In this document: positions 8,990 through 17,693 of the stretch, one piece after another | Layout of the letters: the number at the start of each line of letters is the position of its first letter | Position numbering within the stretch: position 1 is the stretch's first letter | DNA from: an uncultured Pelagibacteraceae bacterium | Lineage (GTDB): Bacteria > Pseudomonadota > Alphaproteobacteria > Pelagibacterales > Pelagibacteraceae | NCBI GenBank assembly: GCA_902514755.1 | Contig: CABXRY010000001.1 | Coordinates: forward strand, 1 to 64,000 | DNA length: 64,000 bases | Direction of reading: 5' to 3' | Position numbers and translations under genes: made by a program | Notes under the pieces: model-generated | Told to the model about the DNA's origin: nothing | The model's input: the letters and a program-made list of their open reading frames with translations, nothing else | The model's database searches: none

Positions 8990-9993
8990 CAATAAATGTT
9001 GGAATCAATGGAATGGGAAGAATTGGCCGAATGGTTATTAGGGCAATTATTGAAAGCCAAAATACAGATATAAAAATAAAGCACATCAATAATAGATCTA
9101 ATTCAGAGGCAAGCTGTACTCTAATTAAATACGATTCTGTCCACGGTAAATTTAATGCAGAACTAAATTATGATGAAAATCATTTGATTATAAACAATGA
9201 TAAAATCTCTTTTTCACAAGAATCAAAAATTGAAGATATTGATTGGAAAAAATTTGGTGTTGATTACGTTTTTGAGTGTACTGGAAAGTTCAATTCAAAA
9301 GAAAAACTTTTAGCACACATTAATAATGGTGCAAAAAAAGTTATTGTCTCTGCTCCTTGTAAAAATGCTGATAAAACAATTATTTTTGGTGTAAATGAAG
9401 AAGAACTAACAAAAAATGATCAAATAATATCTGCTGCTTCTTGCACAACAAACTGTTTGGCACCTGTTGCAAACATCCTTCACAAAAATTTTGAGATAGA
9501 AAAAGGTTTTATGACCACAATTCATGCTTTTACCAGTGATCAAAGAATTTTAGATAATTCTCATAAAGATCCTAGAAGAGCAAGATCAGCAAGTCAATCG
9601 ATTGTTCCAACATCTACTGGGGCATCAAAGGCAATTGGAGAAATAATTCCATCATTAAAAGGTAAATTAGAAGGTGTAGCCATGAGAGTTCCAACCCCAA
9701 ATGTATCTCTTATCGAATTAGTTTTTTGTACAAAAAAAGATATTGATAAAGAAAAAATTAATAATGTATTTAGAGAAGTTTCAAAAACTCAGTCTAAAAA
9801 AGTATTAGAGATAACTTCTGAAAAACTTGTGTCTATTGATTTTAATCATAATTCATCATCAGCAATTATTGACTCATCACTTACCAGCGTAGTAGGTAAA
9901 AATATGGGAAAAATTTCTGCCTGGTATGATAATGAATGGGGATTTTCAAATAGGATGTGTGATATAGCTGAATATGTCAATAAAATCTCTTAA
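8986..9993 (+). CDS. gap: Glyceraldehyde-3-phosphate dehydrogenase, type I
   Basis: 335 aa. The NAD(P) fold NGMGRIGRMVIRA is at the N-terminus, the catalytic Cys lies in AASCTTNCLAP (about residues 150-160), and the following HAFTSDQRILDNSHKD and RRARSAS segments are typical. The C-terminus has WYDNEWGFSNRM. It interconverts glyceraldehyde-3-phosphate and 1,3-bisphosphoglycerate. It overlaps tkt (ATGA) and pgk (TAATG), which implies coupled translation. Cofactor preference cannot be assigned by eye. Confidence 0.96.
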   Translation: MTINVGINGMGRIGRMVIRAIIESQNTDIKIKHINNRSNSEASCTLIKYDSVHGKFNAELNYDENHLIINNDKISFSQESKIEDIDWKKFGVDYVFECTGKFNSKEKLLAHINNGAKKVIVSAPCKNADKTIIFGVNEEELTKNDQIISAASCTTNCLAPVANILHKNFEIEKGFMTTIHAFTSDQRILDNSHKDPRRARSASQSIVPTSTGASKAIGEIIPSLKGKLEGVAMRVPTPNVSLIELVFCTKKDIDKEKINNVFREVSKTQSKKVLEITSEKLVSIDFNHNSSSAIIDSSLTSVVGKNMGKISAWYDNEWGFSNRMCDIAEYVNKIS

Positions 9994-11168
9994 TGAAAAG
10001 TATAAAAGAAGAAGCAAATCTTGTTAATAAAAAATTATTATTAAGATTAGATTTAAACGTTCCTATAGTTAATAATAAAATCACTGACACTACAAGAATT
10101 GATAAAATTTTACCCACTTTAGAATTTCTAATTAATCAAAATACAAGAATCATAATTATTTCTCATGTAGGAAGGCCAAAAGGTAAAATTGTTAATGAAC
10201 TTTCACTTAAACTAATATGCGAAGAATTAAGTAAAAAATTAAATCAAAATGTAAAATTATTTTCTAAAAATATTAAAGAGATAGACTCAAAAGAATTATT
10301 TAATAATGATGAAAGAGTAATAATGTTAGAAAATATAAGATTTTATCCTGAGGAAGAAGAAAACAATGAAAAATTTGCTAAACATCTTTCAACTTTGGCT
10401 GATATTTATGTAAATGATGCTTTTTCATGTTCTCATAGAGCACACACTTCAATTCATAAGATAACAAATTTTTTGCCTTCTTTTTCTGGTTTACAACTTG
10501 ACTTGGAGGTTAATGCTTTAAAAAAAATCACTTCTGAGATTAAAAAACCTATTACCTGCATAATTGGAGGTTCAAAAGTCTCAACTAAAATTAATATAAT
10601 TAAAAATTTAATGCCCAAATTTGATAATATTATTATTGTTGGTGGGATGGCTAATAATATTATTAAGTATATGGGTAACAATATTGGAAGATCTTTACAA
10701 GAAGAAAACTCGGAAGAAATTATTAAAGAAATTTTCTCACTTTCAGAAAAAGTAAACTGTAAAATAATATATCCTGAGGACATATTAGTAGGAAAAAATT
10801 TAAAAGGAGAGTCTACAATTAAACAATTGAATGAAATTGCAACAGATGAAATGATTTTAGATATTGGCCCAAAAACTACTGATAATATTATTAATATAAT
10901 TGATAAAAGCAGTACTATTTTATGGAATGGGCCTGCTGGGTATTATGAAAATCCAAATTTTGCTATTGGCAGTATTAAAATTGCAAAAAAAATAATTGAA
11001 AATAATAAATCTAATGTAATCTATTCAGTTGCCGGAGGAGGAGATACAGTTTCATTAATAAATAGTTTAAATGCAGTAAACGATTTTAATTTTGTTTCAA
11101 CTGCTGGTGGAGCATTCTTAGAATATCTTGAAGGCAAAGAACTTCCTGGTATAAAAGCTTTAAATTAA
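9993..11168 (+). CDS. pgk: Phosphoglycerate kinase
   Basis: 391 aa. Substrate-binding motifs RLDLNVP and SHVGRPKG are in the N-terminal domain and NDAFSCSHRAHTS follows; the C-terminal nucleotide domain shows GGSKVSTKI, WNGPAGYYE and VAGGGDT followed by STAGGAFLEYLEG. It transfers phosphate between 1,3-bisphosphoglycerate and ADP. Its ATG overlaps the gap stop. The protein is Lys/Asn/Ile-rich, reflecting the low GC content of the genome. Confidence 0.96.
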   Translation: MKSIKEEANLVNKKLLLRLDLNVPIVNNKITDTTRIDKILPTLEFLINQNTRIIIISHVGRPKGKIVNELSLKLICEELSKKLNQNVKLFSKNIKEIDSKELFNNDERVIMLENIRFYPEEEENNEKFAKHLSTLADIYVNDAFSCSHRAHTSIHKITNFLPSFSGLQLDLEVNALKKITSEIKKPITCIIGGSKVSTKINIIKNLMPKFDNIIIVGGMANNIIKYMGNNIGRSLQEENSEEIIKEIFSLSEKVNCKIIYPEDILVGKNLKGESTIKQLNEIATDEMILDIGPKTTDNIINIIDKSSTILWNGPAGYYENPNFAIGSIKIAKKIIENNKSNVIYSVAGGGDTVSLINSLNAVNDFNFVSTAGGAFLEYLEGKELPGIKALN

Positions 11169-11169
11169 T

Positions 11170-12180
11170 ATGTCAGAACTTAATACAATTGCTTTAAAAA
11201 TTCTTTCTAATGGTAAAGGTATACTTGCTGCTGATGAAAGTAATGGAACTATGACCAAAAGATTGGACTCAGTGAATATTCAATCATCACCAGAAAATAG
11301 ACTTCTTTTTAGAGAAACACTATTTGCCTCTGACAGCATGAAAGATTGTATTGGTGGAGTTATTTTATTTGATGAAACAATTAATCAAACATCAAATTAT
11401 GGAAAAACAATTCCAGCAATGATATCAGAAACAGGCTCAATTCCAGGGATTAAAGTAGATATTGGTGCAAAAGATTTAGCAAATTCATTGGATGAAAAAA
11501 TTACTGAGGGCTTAGATGGATTAAGAGAAAGATTAAAAAAATATTATGAACTTGGGGCGAGATTTACAAAATGGAGAGGAGTTTACAGTATTGGAGAAAA
11601 ATATCCCAGTGAACTTGCTATCAATTCAAATGCTCACGCATTAGCAAGATATTCTGCTCTAGTGCAAGAAAGTGGGATGGTGCCAATTGTAGAACCAGAG
11701 GTATTAATGGATGGTGAACATTCAGCAGATGACTGTTTAATTAAAACATCTGAGGTAATTAAAAAATGCTTTGAGGAACTAATAATTCATAAAATTGATC
11801 TATCAGGAGTAATTTTAAAACCAAATATGATTTTAGCAGGAAATAAATCAAAAAATAAAATTTCTAATGAGGAGGTTGCGTCTAAAACGCTGGAGTGTTT
11901 AAAAAATTCTGTTCCAAAAGAAGTTCCTGGAATTGCTTTCTTATCTGGTGGTCAATCAGAAGTAGAAGCAACAGAAAATTTAAACTTAATCAATAAAAAT
12001 AATGATACTAATTTTATAATGACTTATTCATATGGTAGAGCTCTTCAACAAAGTGCTTTAAAATTTTGGTCAAAAGATACTAAAGACATAAAAGGAACTC
12101 AAAATATTTTTAATCATAGAGCAAAAATGAATACTTTAGCTGCTCAAGGAAAATGGTCTAAAGAGCTTGAGAATAAATAA
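11170..12180 (+). CDS. fbaB: Class I fructose-bisphosphate aldolase
   Basis: 336 aa. The N-terminal GILAADESNGTMTKRL, the GARFTKWRGV lysine region, IVEPEVLMDG and the Schiff-base lysine motif GVILKPNM are those of the eukaryote-like class I FBP aldolase family, and FLSGGQSE lies near the C-terminus. It is metal independent. The gene starts one base after pgk, completing a tkt-gap-pgk-fba set. The symbol is tentative because bacterial class I aldolases have several names. Confidence 0.92.
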   Translation: MSELNTIALKILSNGKGILAADESNGTMTKRLDSVNIQSSPENRLLFRETLFASDSMKDCIGGVILFDETINQTSNYGKTIPAMISETGSIPGIKVDIGAKDLANSLDEKITEGLDGLRERLKKYYELGARFTKWRGVYSIGEKYPSELAINSNAHALARYSALVQESGMVPIVEPEVLMDGEHSADDCLIKTSEVIKKCFEELIIHKIDLSGVILKPNMILAGNKSKNKISNEEVASKTLECLKNSVPKEVPGIAFLSGGQSEVEATENLNLINKNNDTNFIMTYSYGRALQQSALKFWSKDTKDIKGTQNIFNHRAKMNTLAAQGKWSKELENK

Positions 12181-12781
12181 AAAAAAATTTATTTATCTTA
12201 TATCCCCAAACAAAATTTACCCTAAATTCTATCATGATTTAAAAAAAGTGCTTGATACTGGTAAGGTTGGTATATTTCAATTAAGACTTAAAAGATATTC
12301 ACTTAAAAAAAAAATTTTAATTGGAAAAAAAATTCGTCCAATATGTAAAAAAAATGGGGTAAAATTTTTAATAAATGATGATCCTGCACTTTCAAAAAAA
12401 CTTAATGCTGATGGGTGTCATATAGGACAAAAAGATATAAGTATAACAGAAGCAAGAAAAATAGTTGGAAATAAAATTATAGGAGTTACCTGTCATAACT
12501 CAATTAATTTAGCAAAAGATGCTATCAAAAGAAAAGCAGATTATATTGCTTTTGGTGCTTTCTTCTCTTCTAAAACAAAAAAAGTAAAATATAAGGCAAC
12601 AACCAAAATTATAAATAAAGTAAAAAAGTTAACTAAAATACCAATAGTGGCTATTGGAGGAATTAATATAAGTAATTATAAAAAACTGTTATTGAACAAT
12701 GTTAATTTATTAGCTATTTCAGGCTACGTTTGGAATAATAAAAAATATAAACCCTTTAAAACTATAGAAAAAATTAAATGA
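12167..12781 (+). CDS. thiE: Thiamine-phosphate synthase family protein (ThiE-like)
   Basis: 204 aa TIM-barrel protein. Phosphate and pyrimidine binding motifs FQLRLK, INDDP, DGCHIGQKD, GVTCHNS and VAIGGIN follow the ThiE order. ThiE joins hydroxymethylpyrimidine diphosphate with thiazole phosphate. The track start is a TTG (12167) inside the end of the aldolase gene, giving a 14-base overlap; no ATG lies nearby, so the start is uncertain. It has the QLRLK variant of the usual QLREK motif, so a related TenI-type role remains possible. Confidence 0.75.
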   Translation: MRINKKKFIYLISPNKIYPKFYHDLKKVLDTGKVGIFQLRLKRYSLKKKILIGKKIRPICKKNGVKFLINDDPALSKKLNADGCHIGQKDISITEARKIVGNKIIGVTCHNSINLAKDAIKRKADYIAFGAFFSSKTKKVKYKATTKIINKVKKLTKIPIVAIGGINISNYKKLLLNNVNLLAISGYVWNNKKYKPFKTIEKIK

Positions 12782-13338
12782 AACTAAATGCTGGAGAAAT
12801 AAGAGTAGGAATGCTCTTAGAATACAAAAATGATTTATGGTTGGTGCTTAAAACTCAACATGTAAAACCTGGTAAGGGAGGAGCATTTGCCCAAGTAGAA
12901 ATGAAAAGTGTTGGTAAAAACACAAAATTAAATGAAAGATTTAGATCTAGCGAAACAGTTGAAAAAGCGTCACTTGAAGAAAAAAATTTTAATTATTTAT
13001 ATGATGATGAAATCAATTATATTTTTATGGATCCAAAATCATTTGAACAAATTGAAATTAAAAAAAATATTATTGGTGAAAAAGGAAAATTATTGACTGA
13101 AAATCTTGAGGTTAAAGTAAGCTTTCATAATGAAAGTCCAATTTCAGTTGAACTTCCTAACCAGGTAAAATGTAAAATTGAGACAACAGATGTTGCTCTT
13201 AAAGGACAAACTGTTTCCTCATCTTATAAACCTGCCTCACTTGATAATGGCTTGAATATTCAAGTACCACCGTTTATAGATTCTGGCGATGAAGTAATTG
13301 TCGACACAAGAACTCTTGAATACATAAAAAAAATATAA
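12778..13338 (+). CDS. efp: Elongation factor P
   Basis: 186 aa, normal length, three beta-barrel domains. The domain I loop HVKPGKGGAF carries the Lys (K33) that is modified in many bacteria; domain III ends PPFIDSGDEVIVDTRTLEYI. EF-P relieves ribosome stalling at proline runs. ATGA overlap with the ThiE-like gene suggests coupled translation. No EF-P modification enzyme (EpmA/EpmB/EarP) is seen in the window. Confidence 0.96.
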   Translation: MKLNAGEIRVGMLLEYKNDLWLVLKTQHVKPGKGGAFAQVEMKSVGKNTKLNERFRSSETVEKASLEEKNFNYLYDDEINYIFMDPKSFEQIEIKKNIIGEKGKLLTENLEVKVSFHNESPISVELPNQVKCKIETTDVALKGQTVSSSYKPASLDNGLNIQVPPFIDSGDEVIVDTRTLEYIKKI

Positions 13339-13342
13339 TTCA

Positions 13343-14083
13343 ATGTTATCTATATCTGCAAATCTCAATATGATGATTAAAGCTGCTGAAAAAGCATCTA
13401 AATCAATAATAAGAGATTTTGGAGAAATTGAAAAGTTACAAGTATCAAAAAAAGGGCCACATGATTTTGTAACTAAAACAGATAAACATGTTGAAAAAAT
13501 ATTAATTGAAGAATTGTCCAAAACAAAAAAAAATTATTCTTTTTTGACTGAAGAAACTGGTACAATTAAAAATAAAGATAAAGAAAATACTTGGATAATT
13601 GATCCAATTGATGGAACAACTAATTTTCTTCACGGCATACCTCACTTTGCAATTTCTATTGCTCTTATGTCAAAAGAGGAATTATTAAGTGGTCTAATAT
13701 TTGATCCAATTAAGGATGAGATGTTTTTTGCTGAAAAAGACAAAGGTGCCTTTTTGAATAATCAAAGATTAAGAGTTTCGAACAAAAATTCTTTAGATGA
13801 ATGTTTGTTTTCAAGTAATAATGAAGGTGTAAAATTTAGTAATTTAAATATGAGATGTAGTGGGTCTGCCTCATTAGATTTAGCTTATGTTGCTTCTGGC
13901 AGACTAGATGGATACTTTCAAAATAAGATCAATATATGGGATGTAGCAGCAGGAACTTTAATGATAAATGAAGCAGGTGGAATAGTGAATGATATTCATA
14001 AATTTGAAGTGAATAAGATTGACATTAAAGCTTCAAGTGCTGCAATTAATGAAAAAATGTTGCAAAATTTAGTTAACTTTTAA
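13343..14083 (+). CDS. suhB: Inositol monophosphatase family protein
   Basis: 246 aa. Metal-binding motifs of the family: FLTEETG, WIIDPIDGTTNFLHG (about residues 82-96) and WDVAAGTLMINEAGG near the C-terminus. The family dephosphorylates inositol phosphates or related sugar phosphates, and SuhB can also act in rRNA transcription in E. coli; which applies here is unknown. It is the last gene of the tkt operon, four bases after efp. Confidence 0.9.
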   Translation: MLSISANLNMMIKAAEKASKSIIRDFGEIEKLQVSKKGPHDFVTKTDKHVEKILIEELSKTKKNYSFLTEETGTIKNKDKENTWIIDPIDGTTNFLHGIPHFAISIALMSKEELLSGLIFDPIKDEMFFAEKDKGAFLNNQRLRVSNKNSLDECLFSSNNEGVKFSNLNMRCSGSASLDLAYVASGRLDGYFQNKINIWDVAAGTLMINEAGGIVNDIHKFEVNKIDIKASSAAINEKMLQNLVNF

Positions 14084-14111
14084 TTGTTTTATAAAATTCT
14101 TTTGCTATAAG
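14084..14111 (+). promoter_or_regulatory. Candidate sigma-70 promoter before rpmE
   Basis: A TTGTTT (14084-14089) and TATAAG (14106-14111) are 16 bases apart in the short gap after suhB. A start site about seven bases after the -10 box would fall at the rpmE ATG (14119), so the transcript could be leaderless. This is inferred from pattern only. Confidence 0.35.
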
Positions 14112-14118
14112 TCTCGAT

Positions 14119-14349
14119 ATGAAGAAAGACATTCACCCAAACTACCACACAATAAAAGTCGAAATGACTGACGGAACTCAATTTGAAACAAAATCAACTT
14201 GGGGTGCTGAAGGTGATTTACTCAAATTAGAAATTGATCCAAAATCTCACTCTGCGTGGACAGGTGGAAAACAAAAGTTAATGGATAAAGGTAGAATAAG
14301 TAAATTTAACAAAAAATTTCAAAACTTTAAATCAGATAAAAAAAATTAA
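14119..14349 (+). CDS. rpmE: 50S ribosomal protein L31
   Basis: 76 aa. It begins [20 protein letters not shown] and contains [25 protein letters not shown], the L31 family ending. The zinc-binding Cys residues of the C+ form are absent, so it is a C-minus (zinc-independent) L31. The next gene starts immediately after its stop. It is a structural protein of the large subunit. Confidence 0.95.
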   Translation: MKKDIHPNYHTIKVEMTDGTQFETKSTWGAEGDLLKLEIDPKSHSAWTGGKQKLMDKGRISKFNKKFQNFKSDKKN

Positions 14350-14937
14350 ATGTCGAATGCACCTTTGATGCCAATGGCTACGGCTGTGTGGTTAGTTGAG
14401 AACACAACGCTTACTTTCAAACAAATTGCGAATTTTTGTAACTTACATGAAGTTGAAATTCAAGGGATAGCAGACGGTGAAGTTGCAAGAGGAATTAAAG
14501 CCTATAACCCTATAATCTCTGGTCAACTTTCTAGAGAAGAGATTGAATTATCATCTAAAGATGAAAATAGACCTTTGGTAATCAAAAGTACAGACATTGA
14601 AATTTCTAACAGCGAAAAAAAAATTAAAAAATATGTACCTTTATCTAAAAGACAAGATAAACCAGACTCTGCTCTATGGTTAATTAGGCAGCATAACATG
14701 CTAAAAGATTCCCAAATTGCGAAGCTAGTTGGGATAACAAAAAATTCAGTTACTTCGATAAGAAATAAAAGCTACTGGAACTATAATAATTTAAATCCAA
14801 AAGACCCTGTTGCTTTAAACCTATTTTCACAAAAAGATCTGATAGAAGCAATAGAAAAATCTGAAAGAAGAATAAAAAGAGAGAAAAAAGAAAAAGAAAA
14901 AGCAAAACAAGCTAAAGAAACTTCAAACATTGAATAA
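14350..14937 (+). CDS. trcR: DUF1013 family cell-cycle regulator (TrcR-like)
   Basis: 195 aa. The N-terminus MPMATAVWLVENTTLTFKQIA and GIKAYNPIISGQLSREEI are hallmarks of DUF1013, an alphaproteobacterial family whose Caulobacter member was named TrcR. Two helix-turn-helix-like segments are visible at about 12-50 and 113-145 (ALWLIRQHNMLKDSQIAKLVGITKNSV in two parts), followed by a charged lysine/glutamate tail. It probably binds DNA or RNA polymerase; the target is unknown. It directly follows rpmE. Confidence 0.85.
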   Translation: MSNAPLMPMATAVWLVENTTLTFKQIANFCNLHEVEIQGIADGEVARGIKAYNPIISGQLSREEIELSSKDENRPLVIKSTDIEISNSEKKIKKYVPLSKRQDKPDSALWLIRQHNMLKDSQIAKLVGITKNSVTSIRNKSYWNYNNLNPKDPVALNLFSQKDLIEAIEKSERRIKREKKEKEKAKQAKETSNIE

Positions 14938-14990
14938 ATTTAATAGACATCAAAATTTTATAGTGATAGTTACTCACCTTAGAAAAATAT

Positions 14991-15185
14991 ATGAAAATAG
15001 AAGTTAAAGACAATAACATTGAACAAGCACTTAGAGTACTTAAAAGGAAACTACAACGTGATGGTTTTTTTAAAGTTATAAAATTAAAAAATACTTACGA
15101 AAAACCTTCTGAAAAGAAAAAAAGAATTCTACAAGAAAACATTAAAAGAGTTAAAAAGTTAAATAAACTTAAAAATAGAATTTAA
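14991..15185 (+). CDS. rpsU: 30S ribosomal protein S21
   Basis: 64 aa, basic. It starts MKIEVKDNNIEQALRVLKRK and continues with DGFFKVIKLKNTYEKPSEKKKR, the S21 pattern. It is a small-subunit protein involved in initiation. A 53-base gap separates it from trcR, and the initiator tRNA gene begins six bases after the stop. Confidence 0.95.
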   Translation: MKIEVKDNNIEQALRVLKRKLQRDGFFKVIKLKNTYEKPSEKKKRILQENIKRVKKLNKLKNRI

Positions 15186-15191
15186 ATATAC

Positions 15192-15268
<77 letters not shown>

Positions 15269-15276
15269 ATTCCTAA

Positions 15277-15975
15277 CTAAATTTTAAAATCAGATTTTTT
15301 ACTGTCTACTAAAAAAGCAGTAACTGTTTCTTTTGTAAGTTGATCAAATGATTTTCCAAAATTTTCTATTTTTTCAATAATAGCTGGAGGAACAGTAATA
15401 ATGTGACAACCTAATTGTTTTGCTTGCAAATAATTGTAGGGCTCTCGGACACTAGCCCATAATATTTCAACATTTTTATACTTTTTAGCTAATTTAATAC
15501 TCTTAACAAATTCTGGTAACGGGTCCTTTCCTGCGTCACCTGCTCTTCCTGCAAAAATAGAGATAATTACTTTTGTTTTTTTATTAATTAACTTCAAAAT
15601 TTTTTCTGTTTGTTTAGCGTTATAAACAGCTGTTATGTTAAGTTTTATATTATGATTATTTAGCTCTTTAATAATTTGACCCATAAATTTGCCTTTTGAA
15701 TTAGCAACTGGCACTTTTACATAAACATTTTTTCCCCAAGTGTTAATTTTCATAGCTTGAGTTTTCATTTCTTCATGTTCATCAGCAAATACCTCAAAGG
15801 ATACTGGCTTATTATTACAAATTTTAAGAATTTTTTTTGAATATGACTTATAATCTTTTGCTCCAGCTTTTCTCATTAAGCTAGGATTTGTCGTAAATCC
15901 TTTAACAATCTTTTTTTTATTAAATTTTTTGATTTGACTCAATTCTGCAATGTCACAAAATATTTTAGTATTCAA
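15277..15975 (-). CDS. tal: Transaldolase / fructose-6-phosphate aldolase family protein
   Basis: 232 aa, the short transaldolase type. The N-terminal KGFTTNPSLMRKAG, the Schiff-base lysine region in VYVKVPVANSKG, LNITAVYNAKQTEKI and VISIFAGRAGDAGKDP are visible. In the family it moves a dihydroxyacetone unit between sugar phosphates, or acts as fructose-6-phosphate aldolase. It is convergent with the initiator tRNA, with only eight bases between them, and lies downstream of pntB by eight bases. Confidence 0.85.
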   Translation of the reverse strand: MNTKIFCDIAELSQIKKFNKKKIVKGFTTNPSLMRKAGAKDYKSYSKKILKICNNKPVSFEVFADEHEEMKTQAMKINTWGKNVYVKVPVANSKGKFMGQIIKELNNHNIKLNITAVYNAKQTEKILKLINKKTKVIISIFAGRAGDAGKDPLPEFVKSIKLAKKYKNVEILWASVREPYNYLQAKQLGCHIITVPPAIIEKIENFGKSFDQLTKETVTAFLVDSKKSDFKI

Positions 15976-15983
15976 ATTTATAC

Positions 15984-17381
15984 CTACAGATTTTTAGTAA
16001 TATCTTCTGTCATTTTTTTTGCATCTGCAAATAACATTAAAGTATTTTCTTTATAAAATAAATCGTTGTCAATTCCAGCATAACCAGGTGATAAACTACG
16101 TTTAACAAATAATACTGACTTACATTTTTCAACATCAAGAACTGGCATACCATAGATTGGACTTTGTGGGTCTGTTTTTGCAACTGGATTTGTTACATCA
16201 TTAGCACCAATAACAAAAGCTACATCTGCATTCGCAAAATCATTATTAATCTCCTCTAACTCAAATACTTCGTCATATGGAACATTCGCTTCAGCTAATA
16301 GCACATTCATGTGCCCTGGCATTCGTCCTGCAACAGGATGTATTGCATAAGAGACGTTTATGTCATTTTTTTTTAATGTATCTACCATTTCTCTTAAAGC
16401 ATGTTGTGCCTGCGCAACAGCCATTCCATAGCCTGGTACAATTATTACTGATGAAGCATTCTTCATTAAAAATGCAGCATCATCTGCATTTCCACTTTTA
16501 ACTGGCTTTTGTTCTTTATTTTGTGAAGATGAAGATTGTTCAGTTGCACCAAATCCACCTAAAATAACATTAAAAAATGATCTATTCATTCCTTTGCACA
16601 TTATATAAGATAAAATTGCGCCAGACGATCCAACTAATGCACCTGTAATTATTAACGCAGTATTTTCTAATGTAAATCCAATTCCAGCTGCAGCCCAACC
16701 AGAATATGAGTTTAACATTGAGATCACGACAGGCATATCTGCTCCCCCAATTGGAATTATTAATAAAAATCCAATCAAAAATGATACTGTTAATAAAATC
16801 CAAAATAAATTTGAAGATTGGGTAGAACAAAGTAGATAGGTTAATACAATTATTGAAATTAATATTAAAGCGTTTAAAGGATGTTGCCCTTTAAAAGTTA
16901 TAGGTGAACCTGACATTATTCCTTGAAGTTTTAAAAAAGCAATAATTGATCCTGAAAAAGTTATTGCACCAACTGCTGCACCAATTGACATCTCAATTAA
17001 GCTTCCAAGTTTAATGTTTCCTGGAGATCCTAAATTAAAGGCTTCTGGATTTAAAAAAGCAGCTATAGCGACAAAAACTGCTGCAAGACCAACTAAACTA
17101 TGAAAACCTGCTACTAGTTCCGGCATTGCTGTCATAGGAATTTTATAAGCAATAAATGCACCTATTAATCCACCAATTAAAAGAAAGATTAAAACAACTA
17201 CAAATCCAATTGAAAAATTTCCAATTGATAAAAATGTAACTGTGATTGCAATAATCATACCTAGAATACCAAAGAAATTTCCTTGTCTAGATGTTTCTGG
17301 TGAAGAAAGACCTCTTAAAGCTAAAATAAATAATACCCCCGAAATTAGATAAAATATAGCTGACAAATTTGCTGATAACAT
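15984..17381 (-). CDS. pntB: Proton-translocating NAD(P) transhydrogenase subunit beta
   Basis: 465 aa. The N-terminal half has about nine membrane helices (residues 1-265); the C-terminal NADP-binding domain III has VIIVPGYGMAVAQAQHAL, HPVAGRMPGHMNVLLAEA, VIGANDVTNP and SLSPGYAGIDN, all typical of PntB. It couples hydride transfer from NADH to NADP with proton entry. Its start overlaps the pntAb stop by one base. It is the third gene of a split-alpha transhydrogenase operon. Confidence 0.97.
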   Translation of the reverse strand: MLSANLSAIFYLISGVLFILALRGLSSPETSRQGNFFGILGMIIAITVTFLSIGNFSIGFVVVLIFLLIGGLIGAFIAYKIPMTAMPELVAGFHSLVGLAAVFVAIAAFLNPEAFNLGSPGNIKLGSLIEMSIGAAVGAITFSGSIIAFLKLQGIMSGSPITFKGQHPLNALILISIIVLTYLLCSTQSSNLFWILLTVSFLIGFLLIIPIGGADMPVVISMLNSYSGWAAAGIGFTLENTALIITGALVGSSGAILSYIMCKGMNRSFFNVILGGFGATEQSSSSQNKEQKPVKSGNADDAAFLMKNASSVIIVPGYGMAVAQAQHALREMVDTLKKNDINVSYAIHPVAGRMPGHMNVLLAEANVPYDEVFELEEINNDFANADVAFVIGANDVTNPVAKTDPQSPIYGMPVLDVEKCKSVLFVKRSLSPGYAGIDNDLFYKENTLMLFADAKKMTEDITKNL

Positions 17382-17689
17382 TACTTTTCCTTTTTCTTTT
17401 TCTTATACATCGCAAGCATCCTTTGAGTGACTAGAAAGCCTCCAAATATATTAATTGCCGCTAATGATATTGCCAAAAAACCAAATGTGCTTGAGATATT
17501 AAATACACTATCAGGGTTACCTGCTAAACCGGCAATAATTGCACCCACAATTATTACTGAAGAAATTGCATTAGTAACAGACATCAAAGGTGTATGTAGC
17601 GATGGAGTAACACTCCAAACTACATAATATCCAATAAAAATTGAAAGTATAAAAATACTTAATCTAAATATAAAAGGATCTATTTCCAT
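17381..17689 (-). CDS. pntAb: NAD(P) transhydrogenase subunit alpha, membrane part (PntAb)
   Basis: 102 aa with about three or four membrane helices. The segment VVWSVTPSLHTPLMSVTNAISSVIIVGAI and NIFGGFLVTQRMLAMYKKK is the conserved membrane domain found at the C-terminus of fused PntA. It is separate here, as in Rhodospirillum-type split transhydrogenases. It lies four bases after pntAa and overlaps pntB. Confidence 0.95.
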   Translation of the reverse strand: MEIDPFIFRLSIFILSIFIGYYVVWSVTPSLHTPLMSVTNAISSVIIVGAIIAGLAGNPDSVFNISSTFGFLAISLAAINIFGGFLVTQRMLAMYKKKKKEK

Positions 17690-17693
17690 AATT

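Noticed and set aside
16582-16830. 82-aa frame inside pntB
   Set aside because: Out-of-frame translation of the pntB membrane domain, with typical Trp/Ile/Asn noise.
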